Positions 13,599 to 25,374 of a DNA stretch of 64,000 bases are shown one piece after another. Within the stretch, counting starts at the first letter, position 1, and every line of letters starts with the position of its first letter. A program made the position numbers and the translations under genes. The DNA comes from Ananas comosus. Its lineage: Eukaryota; Streptophyta; Magnoliopsida; Poales; Bromeliaceae. Below the pieces are notes generated by a model. The model ran no database searches. It was not told the DNA's origin and saw only the letters and a list, made by a program, of their open reading frames with translations. The stretch is from assembly GCF_001540865.1 (NCBI RefSeq), contig NC_033645.1:2722773-2786772 (forward strand), read 5' to 3'.

Positions 13599-16574
13599 CT
13601 AATTTGAATTGACTATGTCGGATTTCGAAGCTTTGCTTTCGCCTTCTCCTCCCCACAGCCGCACCCGTTCAGAAGCTTGCGCGGCCTGCAAACGTAACAC
13701 ATCTTCAGAATGCTGAAATAAAACATCTTTCATAATTGTTGGTTGTATTCTGATCCAAAATTTTTAGAATTGCAAGCAGTAACAACTAAAGAGTAGCTGT
13801 TACCTAGTTAGCGACTTCTTCGGTCTAAAAGATCTTTATATATTTTAAGGGAAAAAAAGATCAGAACAGTAATGCTAGAATTATTTTGGTGCAGTTTTAG
13901 TTTCTGAGCAGAACAAAATTGGAATTTACCTCAGCTTTCCAATCAGTTTTCCAAACTACATACAACAAAATCGCGGTTTGAAGTGCAGTTCCGCAAAGCA
14001 TTCCGGCCCAAATTCCCTGTGAACATTGCATTAAATCATGCTCAATTTGTTCTAAAAAGTTTTTAAATTTGTACACGTATTGAAATTAAATAAAGTTCTA
14101 ACAAAATCGGCTTTTCTACGGAAACGAATGTTACCTGTGGACCCAGGTGGAGCACATAGCCCAAAATGAACCCCAGAGGAAGGCCAAATATGTAATAGCA
14201 ACCCAAGTTAATATATGCAACAAGACCTTGCCATCCACCTCCAACAGCAACCCCTGCATCGCATTGTTGCGACAAGTTTACGGATTTAATCACAAGTTAT
14301 TTTGCTGCATATATGGTGAGAAACTTTACATTATGACTCGCAATCAATTCTAGCCCAAATTGTATGGATAGTTCCTTTGCTTCTGTTAACATTCACTTTG
14401 GTTATTTATTTACTGAAATTTCCCATATTCTGAAATGTCATTGTTTGCAAGATTATGTGCAGAGCACAGAGCATGCAACGTAGGAAATTGCTAGTCCTAA
14501 ATTACTGGACCAAGTCACAATATCTTCGAAGTACAGGAGTTTACGCGTGCATTTTTATTCTTAATTTGAAAGAAACATTACTTACCTGATATCACAGGCT
14601 GAACGCTGTTAAGCACCATAGTAACTGCAAGAAGGTACGCTAATTTTGCGACGGCACGTTGCAGTTCCTTGTCATTTGTGAATATAACTGCGAAATGCTC
14701 GCGAGATGCTAATATGATGGCCATGGCGAGGAGCCCGATAGCCAGCGACTGCACGACGACCACGATGACGGCGTACATCGTCGCCCTCGGCCGGCCCGAT
14801 CCGAGCTCATTTGAGACACGAACACTGCGAAGAAGTCACAGATCAAGTATAACAGAAGTATATGTAGAAATTCTCAAAGAGTTTGATTTTTTTTTTCCCC
14901 CTTATTCTCACTGTTCTACCTGATAGCAGCATTGATTCCAATGAATAGCATGCCTTCCCAACCGTTTATGCTCATGCTGAAACAGAGCAAAAGAAAGAAA
15001 TCCTGGTCAAACTTAGTTTTTCCTATCAGTGTTAGCGATTTTGTTCAGTTTCTGAAGTAATTTTTTACTTATAAAATAGAACTTAAGCTGTAGCGCAACT
15101 CAAAACCAATTTTGGATGCTGAAGTGCAGATAATCTGATTTTAATTTCTGTTTCTTGCAGTAGTATAAAGTTGCCGTCCCTTTTGGCCCACCGGGAACCT
15201 GAACCAGTAGCCGTTTTTGTAGAGCTGTTTGGAGAAGCATCAGCATGGCCCGAACCCCACTCTAGCTTCACCCAAAAGCAAAAGTTTGGACTTTTTTTTG
15301 CCAAGTTTCTAAATTTCTAGAGCTAGAGCTTTTAATTTGAAAGTAAAGCTAAAACGAACTAATAACTCTCAAAAGTATAACCTCCAATTTAACTTCTAAA
15401 TTTCTACTGATCATTGTATCGGACGAAGAGATTTTAAAACAGTCAGTTCTAATTAGACAACATATCTGCGCAAGCTCTAGTAAGGCAAAAGCAACAGAAC
15501 GTGAAACTTCTATACCAAGTGTAATATCGAATAATAGTTGCATGAGATCGAGAGGTTCGATCATTACCAGATAGAGATGGAGTCGACGGCGATCTCGGCG
15601 TTGTTGAGGTGTCCGGTAAGCAAGACGAGCACCATCATGTACCAAATCTCGAGGCACAGCATTATGGCGGAAGCGAACGACAACTTCACGAACGCCCACA
15701 GCTCCCTGAACGCCGCCGACGACAACCCCCTCCATCCGTCCTTACACCACCCCACCACGTAAGTCACCTGCGTACAAGTTTGCAGCAAAATAATGATAAA
15801 TTCGACGTTCTCATCGTAGAAATGATTTTTTGCAAAATTGGTATTTTCTAAGTGTTTGTTTTCACAACCTGCGCAACCGCCACCATCCACGCCGACAGAT
15901 TATACGCGACGGCGGCCCCGGCGAGGCCCCAGCCGAAGACGAAGATGAAGAGCTCGAGCATGGCGACGTGGGCGACGAGCGTGGCGAAACCGATCCAGGC
16001 CAGGAACATGACCTTGCTCTGGGCCTGGAGGAACTTCTGGGTGGGGAAGTTGACGGCGATGGCGAAGAGCTGGGGGATGATGCTGACGGTGAATTTGCCG
16101 GCCTCGACGGCGATGGCTTCTTCCTGGCCGAGGAGGCGGAGGGCCGGGGTGGCGAAGACGTAGATGGGGCACATGAGGGCCGCGGAGGTGAGGAGGATGA
16201 TCCACGAACGTTGCAAGTACACGCCGAGCATCGCCACCTGCCCGGCGCCGAAGGCCTGCCCGCACAGCGTCTCCAGCGCGCTCCCCATGCCCATCTGCCC
16301 GCCATGTCAGTCAGCCAGTTAGTTAGTTAGTTAGTTAGTCTGCCTGCTGTCAGCTAGTGTGGCAACAAACATGTAAGATGCAAAAATAATAAAATGAAAT
16401 GAAATAACGCGTTTCCGGATCAACCTGATTCGTATTATTCGCGTGACAGGCGAAATCTCATGTCAAATTAATACAGTTTCTACTAAATTTTTATTTTATT
16501 TTATTTTTGGCTAATCAAACGTAGTCAGAAAAATAAATTTACAAAATAATATAAAATTTATTTGTGAATATAAT

Positions 16575-17000
16575 ATTACTCTAGTTCCAGTGTATTTGGT
16601 CCGGGTATAAATTAAGGTTCCCAAGCGTTGTGTTTTTTAGCCAGAATATTTTATTACAGTTAAACTTAGCTATTCCAATAGCATCGGATAAACTACTCCA
16701 CCTTTCCAGTGGAATATTGTTATTACAAGTTTTAAATCCAATTTTTATTAAAATTATAAATTAAATTAAAACTAATTTATGTAGAAATTATATCTTATTT
16801 ATTATAATAAATTATTTCATTATAAAATTATTAATTGTACTATATTAATACATATTATTTATATTTAAATATTATAATAAATTATTTATAATAAAGTATA
16901 CTGAAATATTATAATAAATTATTTTTATTAAATATTATAATATATTATTTTCATAATAAATTATTTTTATTAAAAAAATATTATAATATTTAATTATACT
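16575..17000. mobile_element. Diverged copy of the 12-kb AT-rich MITE inside a MATE intron
   Basis: The block from about 16790 to 16900 repeats, almost word for word, phrases of the interior of the 12031-13002 element (ttaattgtactatattaat and following TATTTAAATATTATAATAAA-like units). The left part contains gtatttggtccgggtata, a weakened version of the terminal repeat. The right end is not clear. It lies in the large first intron of the MATE gene. Confidence 0.6.
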
Positions 17001-17524
17001 TTGGTAGCTGCCTATAGCTTGGTTGGTGAGTTATTATTTGAATTTTTGGTTAGTTAGTTCGCACGCACAATTGTTGTCGCCATGAACTAAATGCTTGATA
17101 GGCGACTAGTTGTAGTGGTCCTACGTTTGAGATGCTTCTGCTCTCACGGCACAGTAACCGATGAGCCACCGTAAAGTCGTGAACGGACCGAATCTCATGG
17201 CTCTTCCTCACCACCCCCAACGCATAAACTTTAACGAACCACGTCTAAGACTTCGTTGGTATTACGGAAAGATTACGTTACGTGCGGTGATAAATACCAT
17301 AGAAGCACAAAGATAGAAGCAGAACCAAACAAACCCCAAGTAAAAAATAAAAGCAAAGAGAGAACGAGAATGACGAATTGGGATTACGAGGAAGCCAAAG
17401 GAGAAGGTGGAGACGACGGAGAGGCTGATGGCGACAGCGGAGAGCTCGAGGTCGCCGAGGTGGCCGACGAAGATCTGGGTCGTGGAATTCGTCCCGTAGA
17501 GGCATATGATGTTGAAGGCGATAG

Positions 17525-17525
17525 G
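17525..17525. other. Assembly gap (single N)
   Basis: A single undetermined base within the first coding exon of the MATE gene. The MATE reading frame stops making sense immediately on its right, so the N stands for missing sequence rather than one unknown base. Confidence 0.9.
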
Positions 17526-17577
17526 NTATTATGGCTCGTATGAAAGATGTGCTAACAAAGTAAACATAACATCTTAA

Positions 17578-17628
17578 ATAAGGGCTTGTTTGGTTCATCC
17601 ATTTTGGATATGGAATGAGAATCGCCAC
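17578..17628. mobile_element. Possible Tourist-type MITE terminus
   Basis: TAA followed by GGGCTTGTTTGGTTCATCC resembles the terminal repeat of Tourist-like MITEs (compare the element at 12031). Only one end is visible; the rest would lie in the gap or has been lost. It separates the MATE N-terminal codons (17631-17738) from the rest of the gene. Confidence 0.4.
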
Positions 17629-17854
17629 GCCTCCCCCGCCGTCCGCACCACAGGCGCGTCCTCCGCTGCCGATTGCGGCGATACTTCCGCATCCTCTTCG
17701 ACGCCCTTGTCGCCGTTGAGGAGGAGAGGAGAATCCATTGATCCCATGTAAGAAAATGAGGAGGAGCAGATGTAAATAAGCTCCTATATATTCCTTTTAT
17801 TTTTTGTGCAGTTGCTTGCACTTTTGTAGCTCTAATGGTATTAAACTTGGACAC

Positions 17855-18325
17855 GTGACGTGGTAGTTAGAGACACACGGTCTCTACCACGGTATCTGGT
17901 GCGTGACCGTACCAATCGCAACGTACGAGTCGACTCTAGTGTAACGGAATCGGATCTAAGTACGCAATAAACAATTTTAAAAAGTGTAAAAAATACTTAT
18001 TTTTAAAAACTTTTTGACTGTTTAAATTTGATATATTTCTAATTTCTAACTGGAACAGTTAGAGCAAGTGAAAATAAAGCCGTCAAAATTACAGAATCCA
18101 GAGGGGAAAAAAAGTAAACTTTGGACTTCGTTTTAAATGCCCTGCATATTTTTGTCGAGAATAAAGATGTGTTTCGAGTAATTAAGTTGATCCCCATTAT
18201 CACTACACTCTTCATTTTTTTTTTTTTAATGCAACATTCTAATTCATGAGTGCAGTCACAAAATACAGTTATTGATGCCAATGAAAAGAACGAAAAAAAA
18301 AAGAAAACTTAAAAAGCTAATGCTT
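17855..18325. other. Intergenic, upstream side of the MATE gene
   Basis: Sequence between the MATE 5' end and a LINE fragment. It should hold the MATE promoter if exon 1 at 17738 is right. I saw no coding region or clear element. Confidence 0.3.
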
Positions 18326-19490
18326 TTTTTTTTTTTGAAAAATAAGTAGCAAGTTACATGCTTCATTCATTAAGAAAAATGAACTGAGCGTACAAGATGA
18401 AAGCAACTAAGGCCTTCTGGAAACAGGCAAAAGAGAGGTAAAATTAAAAAGCGAAAGAGAAGGGGCAAGGTGAGAATATAAAGAAAAAAAAAAGAAAAAA
18501 AGTCTAGTGACACATCAGAGTAGTGCGGTCCAATTGCTATTCAGAATTTTGACACGTTCTAGAAACCGGGTAGCGTTGGGCGGATTTTTTCGAAAAACGG
18601 AGTTGTTTCTATCCGTTTAGACCACCCACCAAATCGCAACTAGAATGATCAAGCCTTGTGTTCTCAATGAGTCAACAGGGTTGCCAAAAATTACGGCCTA
18701 AAGACTTCGGACGTCGCCCGTGATGTCGTCAGTTGTGTCCAATCCTTCCACATTGAGGAGAAGGTATCGTACGTAAACACAGTTACTGAATAAATGATCG
18801 CAGCTTTCCGTAAGTACCACACAGAAAACACAGTTTTGGTCTACAAGCATACCTCGATTGAGCAATCTATCAGTGGTGAGTAATCTCTTCCGAAGTAACA
18901 GCCAAATGAAGACTTTGATTTTGATTGAAATTTTCAAATTCCAAATGTGCAAGTTCATCGAGACTCGCTGTCCGGCATCTGTGATGAACTGGTAAAGAGA
19001 TTTGACTGTAAATAGTTGATTGGAGGTCCACCGCCATTTGGTTGAGTCTGGTCTGTTGCATGGGTAGTGGCCTAGGAGCAAATCTTTAAACATCGTTAGC
19101 CGTCTGCGACTTTCGATAGATTGGGACGCCTTGAAACCGCGACAGATTAAGCGCTATCTCCATCTGTCAGGGTTCCAGCACTGAGATACTTGGACCTCCT
19201 TGTTTCTAATGTTCCGAAAGATATCCGAAAATAGGGTGCGAAGAGCGGTTTCTCCAATCCAGATGTCGGACTACATCTTGATATTTCTTTCATCACCTAG
19301 CTCATAGGTTACTCCACAAGTAAACACTTCTCGACACCGGGCCACACTTTTCGACCGCTGGAAGTAGGGGACGAAGGCTCTACCCTCGAGTAGTGGCCTT
19401 CTTCTGACATAATAGAGAGATCTAATTAATTTGCACCAAAGTAGGTTTGGCTCATTGAAGAAGTGCCACCATCATTTGGTTAATAAGACC
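18326..19490 (-). mobile_element. 5'-truncated LINE, ORF2 C-terminal part
   Basis: Minus-strand translation from about 19490 down gives degraded ORF2 with LLWCKLIRSLYYVRRRP, then an open stretch at 18698-19093 with the zinc-binding reverse-transcriptase-associated domain (KIKVFIWLLLRKRLLTTDRL, then a CVFC and CDHLF pair). It ends with the family 3' tail and a poly-T run at 18326-18336 on plus. The rest of ORF2 is absent, as usual for 5'-truncated L1-type insertions. Several frame breaks show it is dead. Confidence 0.8.
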
Positions 19491-19839
19491 AAATTCATGG
19501 ATCTTAAAAAGCTATTTCACTGTTGCGTGTACTACATGACATCTTATTTTAGGTTTCTAGCTACATTAACATTAAAATTTGACTAGTAGCTAAGTAAGCC
19601 ACTGATTCACTCAATCATTCCTATTTGATGCCTGCATTGTGTTTAATGTACGATAGTGATTATGATACTGATTCAAGTAGTTAGCTAACTAATCAAATAA
19701 TTATTTTTACTTGTCTTATTTATATTTTTTTCATTAAAAATTTTAAAAGCTATTAGATTTTTGAAACATAAATAATATGTAAAAATAACATTGTAAAAAA
19801 TAGTCGTCGACTACTACGTTATCCGGATTGGTATTCTAC

Positions 19840-20094
19840 TGGTGGGTAAATTGGGAGGTTAGGAACAACGTATTCTTTAGAAAGATCCAACAGGACCCGT
19901 CCCTTGCAGCTTACAAGATTAAGCAACTGACGAATCTTTAAGAGCAATTTCTATCAGCTAATTGGCGGCACGCTTGTAATCGGTAGTTTTTTTTTTTTTT
20001 TCCTACGCCCCCTCTGAGGACTGTGTTGTTTCACTTCTGTAGTTTAATTCACTTTTTTAATAAATGAAGTGGGTAACGTACTATCTATTTCTTA

Positions 20095-20095
<1 letters not shown>
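19840..20095 (+). mobile_element. LINE 3'-end fragment
   Basis: Plus-strand frame at about 19849 reads WEVRNNVFFRKIQQDPSL, the C-terminal end of plant L1 ORF2, followed by a T-rich 3' UTR and the family tail AATAAATGAAGTGGGTAACG at 20059-20078. The poly(A) has been replaced by an (AT)n/(ATT)n microsatellite at 20096-20155, a common fate of LINE tails. Confidence 0.7.

Positions 20096-20155
<60 letters not shown>
20096..20155. repeat. (TA)n then (TTA)n microsatellite
   Basis: About 30 bases of alternating TA pass into TTA triplets. It sits exactly at the 3' end of a LINE fragment. Confidence 0.9.
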
Positions 20156-20156
<1 letters not shown>

Positions 20157-20899
20157 ACATTTGATGTGGTATACGAAACATGCAGATGCATGCAATAACT
20201 TATTCTTAGTTAGGTGCTTGTTGCGACGCCCATTAATTTTGTTGGAGCAATGTTTGGAAATACCCTTTCTTTTATTTTTCTATCATTATAATTTTATATT
20301 ACGAGGAGCGCGTTCGGTATTGCAACTCAAGCAGACGAGAGAAAATAAATTATAACCGACTAAAATAATTTAAATTTTATTTTTTCAAAAAAAAATTACA
20401 AAATATTTTTAATTATGAAAGCGCGCTATGACCTGCGTGTTTTTTCTGAATTTTGAAGATTGAGCTTGCGAACTCGAGAAAGTTCTCGGCATCAGAGTTT
20501 CTTTTTTTGGTATCGCAATCACAATTGTACGGGGATCGGCGTGTGACCGGAACAGAGGACGAAGAGGAAGATGGTCTAATGCTGATGTGGTGCACCAAAT
20601 CTAGCCAAAACATTCAGAACACAGTGATAATTATTGTCCTGGACCCACTATTGCACAACACTAGCCATTCTTTGGACTCCAAATTAAAAAAATCTGCCGA
20701 CAATTTGGTGGTTCGGCTTATTTTAGAGTCAACAACGACTGAAAAGTGTAGCAATTTATCGCAATGACTATCTTACAGTTTCATTTAAGACCGGCAATTA
20801 TTTGTGAGTCAGCTTATATTTAATTCAAAATAAATTTAACATCGTTCGCTTATTTAATGTGTCAACTCTAAATTTTCATTTTAAGAAATAGATCTTTAC

Positions 20900-21057
20900 A
20901 CCGACCGTTCCTAAAGTAAGTGGCAAAGAGGTTGGTGGTTGATATCCGAGGCCCAAGTTCGAACCCTAGTTGATTCACATTTCCAGCTAAGTTTATTTAT
21001 AAATGAAATAAACGAAACAGGTAACGTGCTATCTATCTCTCAAAAAAAAAAGAAGAG
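20900..21057 (+). mobile_element. tRNA-derived SINE, complete copy with 15-bp target duplication
   Basis: The body is about 158 bp and is flanked by a perfect 15-bp duplication, GAAATAGATCTTTAC, at 20885-20899 and 21058-21072. The 5' part has RNA polymerase III boxes: an A-box-like AGTGGCAAAGAGG and a B-box AGTTCGAACCC. The 3' part ends with AAACAGGTAACGTGCTATCT and an A-run, the same tail used by the LINEs in this window. This copy defines the family. Confidence 0.88.
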
Positions 21058-21904
21058 GAAATAGATCTTTACGGTAGATGTTTAACAAATGAGTCAGACT
21101 CATGTTTGATAATAACAAGTGACCTTATTATGGTTCGGTGCAGTTGCTACCGGGATCGCAAAACCTCCTTCCCAATCTCGGTCTAGATCACACGCATCGA
21201 TTCGTGATTGGCAAAGAGTGGCGAATTGGAATAGTAGAGTAGTATGTACTTCAATTTTTCTTAATCTAATTTATTTAGTCACCTTAAATAAATGTGATTT
21301 CTTAGATAGAATCATAAAAAAGAGTCATATATACTTGTATAGAAAAAAAAGTTGAGAGTACTGTTTTGATTAGAAGATAGAATATTTAATTGACCTTAAT
21401 TGAAAGAAAAAAAAATTATATGGAAACAAAGAGAAGTTACTCACTTTTTTTACATACATGTCTATCTATATTGATATTCTAAATGAATCATATTTCAAAA
21501 TAATGTTCTGACTAATTCTATCTCTCTCGTACTGCGTTCTAGACAAACTACTGAACCATGTTTTCACATACATCTACCACAGCATGCCATATTTCAGATA
21601 ACTTGTGCTTTTGTGCTGAGTTTGAGCTCGGGCCTTAATTCAGGTCGTTGGGTGTGGTGGGGGAGAAGGTGTGTTAATTGTTGGACATGAGCGCAATTGT
21701 ATCATCAGAACTATTTTCCAATTTTTATTGAAAAATATACCAAATTATATAAAGATTAAAATGTGTTGAGATCTTCTTAATAAGTATAATTTTAATGTGT
21801 TGAGATCTTCTTAATAAGTATAATTTTTAAGTTATCATATATAAGCTTTTGCATAAGAGGATCTTGCTTATTGAATTTTTAATTTTTGCCGTATTGAAAA
21901 ATAT

Positions 21905-22005
21905 ATATTTTTTTTTAGAAAAAGGTAGCACGCTATCCGCTTCATTCATAGAGGAGTTGAATTAGGCTACAGTGGTGAAGCAACTGAGGCCGAGAGAGAG
22001 AGGGA
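21905..22005 (-). mobile_element. LINE 3'-end fragment
   Basis: Poly-T at 21908-21917 followed by the complement of the LINE tail (GGTAGCACGCTATCCGCTTC, 21924-21943) and a short piece of 3' UTR. The coding part that should follow has been replaced by the rearranged plus-strand reverse transcriptase piece at 22040-22440. Confidence 0.6.
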
Positions 22006-22039
22006 GAGAGGAAAAAAAAAAAAATCTAATAGCAGGGAC

Positions 22040-22435
22040 GAGTGAGTGCCCCCTGCCTTGAACGGCTCACTGCACCTTTTAGCATAGGGGAAATAAAACA
22101 AACGGTTTTTCAGCTTGGGGGTGACAAAGCGAGTGAGTGCCTCCTGTCTTGAACGGCTCACTGCACCTTTCAACATAGGGAAAATAAAGTATAGCGAGTG
22201 AGTGCCCCCTGCCTTGAACGGTTCACTGCACCTTTCAACATAGGGGAAATAAAGCAAGCGGTTTTTCAACTTGGGGGTGACAAAGCTTCGGGACCTGACG
22301 GGTTCCCACTTAAATTCTACCAAACTTTCTGGGACACTCTCAAAAGGGATATTGTGAACATCTTCCAGAAAATGTATGAGGAGAGGCTATCTACTAATTC
22401 CATTGGTTTTGAAAAATATATAGAACGTTAAATAA
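22040..22435 (+). mobile_element. Rearranged LINE reverse-transcriptase fragment with a triplicated segment
   Basis: Plus-strand frame from 22198 reads FNIGEIKQAVFQLGGDKAS followed by GPDGFPLKFYQTFW, the start of the L1 reverse transcriptase. The region coding for CLERFTAPFNIGEIK appears three times (about 22042-22124, 22125-22194 and 22195-22280), the middle one shortened. This is a dead, internally duplicated fragment. Confidence 0.7.
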
Positions 22436-24020
22436 AGAGTGCTAAAGTCTCTATTATTTCGTTGTGCAATGTTATGCTCACTTTACATGAGTGTTTAGCT
22501 ACAACTTGGGCTAAAATCAGATTGGGCCAGGTCGTGTTTGTGAATGCTAACAAGTTCCACCAACCTAATCTGAGTTGGGCCTAACCAACTCTTTTTTTTT
22601 TCTAAATGCATGAGAGCACTTTTAAGGACATTTATAAAGCTACAAACACGAAATTTAAAACAATTTTACATTGTAAAAATGCATGAAATATTTCTCCAAA
22701 TAAGTCATTGCCTATCCACACCTCAAATAGAAATGATGGTGATTCTTTTAGTATTTTATACGCCTAAACCATCCACTGATAGTCTGATCGGTAAGTTACC
22801 TCACTTTGGAGGAGCGGGTGGTGGATTCGGTCCCACTTTGTGTGAGTTACACGGAGTTACCACCATTCTTAAAAATTTTAGTGCCTTACTATTATATTTG
22901 TCACTATTGCTAAAATTGAGTAACAAAATTGACTCGTAACTTACTCCAAGGGCACGTTGAGTAGCGTTGAACTTGAAACCTGTCGATCTGTAAGGCCTAT
23001 CATTTAGTGTGATGTATATTTCTGAATCACTGACGTCTCAGTTAGCTAGCAAACAATCACGCAACATCAGAATGTTAGTGTACAGTGTTGAGTCTAGGGC
23101 CAAATTCGAACTTCTGAGCCACTAAGTATATGTGATCAGTATTATAGATTCCAATTGACACAGCTTTGTTGAAGTCTTCAGCCTTCAAATTTTGGATTCT
23201 TCCTCTGAAGCCCTTCAACTCAACCAAGCTAGTCGACGCAGGGCGGTCGGGCTTTGGCTAGACATTTAAGAATTTTCAAAATTAATTTCGAAAGGGACGT
23301 CGAATTTGATCTTATCTTATTTGCAAGAGGAAGGTTTACTGGTAAGAGTCATCCGAGTCGTCCGTTCACAAGTTTTACAACTTCTTAATCTACTTATGTG
23401 GCAATTCATTAACTATTTTTCTCTCTGATAATTAACATTTGTTTGCAAATTTTGAATGATTATTATCCTCACATTCTGTATCAATCATTTAACCAAATCT
23501 TTAATTATCGTCTGTTGCCACTTAGAAGTACATGGAGACTCGGTCAGGAATTCCCTCAACTACAAGTCATCCTAAAATAGACACTTCAATTTGTCTTGGT
23601 CGTTTTTTTAACTTATAATTTTTTAAATAAAAAAATTTAATTTGATCAGTTTAATAATTAGCTACTGATAATCAAGTAATCTAAATTTATTCGCTACAAA
23701 GTAGTTTACATTATTAAATTTGATGGAATAATCAATTATTTAATCTTTCCAACTAAAATCACTCAATTTTTTTAAAAAAAACATAAGATGGAGAGATCTT
23801 AACTAAAAAAAAAAGGATTATAGTTCAGCATTTGAAAACGGCATATATTTGAGAGGGTCTCCACATATTTCTTTTTAATCTTAAATTAAACATTTTTAAA
23901 ATTTTGACATTTGAGAATCAAATTAAAACAGTAAATTATAGAAAGTTGAGTTAGAATGCTATAAGTAACAAACATGCTGCATTACCGACCATTTATTTTT
24001 GACGAAGGAGACTCCATATC
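22436..24020. other. Intergenic, no gene recognised
   Basis: AT-rich sequence with no supported reading frame. Only short open frames occur (for example 22610-22939 on plus), with no recognisable domain and no splice-linked partners. No clear repeat family was identified. Confidence 0.3.
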
Positions 24021-24034
24021 GACAATCAGCATTG

Positions 24035-24195
24035 TTTTTTTTTTTTTTGAGAGAGAGATAGATAGCACGCTACCCTCTTTGTTTATTTTATTTAGAAATA
24101 AACTTAGCTAGAAATGTGAATCAACTAGGATTCGAACTTGGGTCTCGGGTAATCAACCACCAAGCCCTTTGCCACTTGCTCTAGGGACGGTCGGT
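24035..24195 (-). mobile_element. SINE, second copy of the 20.9-kb family
   Basis: The reverse complement matches the 20900-21057 copy over its full length: AGTGGCAAAGGGCTTGG, then AAGTTCGAATCCTAGTTGAT, then the shared tail and A-run (poly-T on plus at 24035-24048). Flanking GACAATCAGCATTG (24021-24034) and GACAATCGACATTG (24196-24209) look like a slightly diverged target duplication. Confidence 0.85.
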
Positions 24196-24591
24196 GACAA
24201 TCGACATTGTTGAACATAATTTATATCACCTGAAGTATTCAGAAACTCTTTTCAACATCATTGGTCTAATGATCACATGGTTTCAAAAGTTGTAATTTTA
24301 ATAGCTAATATAAGATATTTTTTCATTTAATGGCGTAAAAATATCCAAATAAATTAAATTTTAGTTAAAAAATTACTTAAACTATTTAAAATAAGATCTA
24401 TACTATTAATCTTATAATCGTTATTTTTTAAAAGATATTTATTTTCAATTATTTATTTTTATATCAACTTAATGGACAAAAAAATAATATCAAAAAATAT
24501 ATAAAATTTAATTTTGAAATATTTTAAGTAATTTAAATTATTTTTAACTGTGCCTGTCCATAGTTATGAGGCTCCATCCTCAAAAAAAAAA

Positions 24592-24971
24592 TTGGGAAAA
24601 CTTCAAAGACGCGTACCCCCATTGTGGTTTCATTTTTTCTCATTTTAGTATCATGTGGTTTAAAGTGTATCAAATTAGTACTCTATGATTTTGTACTTTT
24701 TTATTTTAGTATCCTGCGGTTTAAAGTGTATCAAGTTACTACCCTGTGATTTTGCATTTTCTCACTTTAGCACCCTGTGGTTTAAAAATTACAGGGTACT
24801 AAGTTGATAAAAAAATAAAACAACAGAGTACTAACTTGATACACTTTAAATAATAGGGTACTAAAGTGAGAAAATGCGAAACCTCACGGTACTAACCTGA
24901 TACACTTTAAATTATAGGGTACTAAAATAAAAACGTGCCAAACTATAGGGAGGTTTTTGAAGTTTTCCCAA
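24592..24971. mobile_element. Fold-back MITE, about 380 bp
   Basis: The ends are perfect inverted repeats of TTGGGAAAACTTCAAA. The interior is an imperfect palindrome built of several repeats of a phrase like GGTTTAAAGTGTATCAA and its complement, so the whole element can fold back on itself. No coding capacity. It lies about 180 bp upstream of the kinase gene start. Confidence 0.8.
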
Positions 24972-25150
24972 CATTTTTTTAAAAAAAAAAGAGTGGCAAT
25001 AAATTCTGCTTGCTATTGAAACAGCAGTCCAAGTGTCTGAATAAGCATACAGCGGAAGGTGGTTGTTTATATAATTTTATATTCAACAGAAAATATCTTC
25101 ATTTCTGCGCTGTCCAACGTCGGCGTAGACTCGTCGTACTACCGTCGACG

Positions 25151-25329
25151 ATGAGGGTTCCCAACCCGCCGGCGCTCTCCGACGATCGGAGGTCGCAATC
25201 CAGCAACCGGAAACCTACCATCGGCCACCGAAAACCTGCGGTCGCCGCGGCGGCGCCACCGACGACCCCGGAACGGCGCGGCGCCGCCTCGCGGAGCCCC
25301 TCCGCCGCGCGCGGGACGAGGACGCCGCC

Positions 25330-25374
<45 letters not shown>

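Larger units (their letters stand above)
13599..17738 (-). pseudogene. MATE/DTX efflux transporter, interrupted at its 5' end by a contig gap
   Basis: Multidrug and toxic compound extrusion family, cation-antiport export across plasma or vacuolar membrane. Exons on the minus strand: 17388-17524 (begins PIAFNIICLYG), 15869-16294, 15568-15767, 14920-14976, 14586-14824, 14135-14253, 13930-14016 and 13599-13685; phases agree at each junction. MGSALETLCGQAFGAGQ and the hydrophobic segments are typical of the plant DTX27-35 group. Exon 1 should start at the ATG at 17738 (MDSPLLLNGDKG) and reads to GEAWR near 17630. It then runs into non-MATE sequence resembling a MITE end, and the single N at 17525 lies just before PIAFN, so roughly 15 residues that normally join the two pieces are missing. 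The gene may be intact in the plant and broken only by assembly, or a MITE may sit in exon 1. The body of the transporter is certain; its functional status is not. Confidence 0.85.

Noticed and set aside
15830..16330. A 166-codon plus-strand frame and other frames over 15.6-16.3 kb
   Set aside because: They are shadows of the GC-rich MATE exons, which have clear family matches and consistent splice phases on the minus strand.
20900..21000. A tRNA gene
   Set aside because: A and B boxes are present, but there is no foldable cloverleaf with anticodon arm, and the unit is repeated with LINE-like tails and target duplications, so it is a SINE.
22040..22285. A CRISPR-like or satellite array
   Set aside because: The repeats are coding pieces of a reverse transcriptase, only three units long, in a plant genome.
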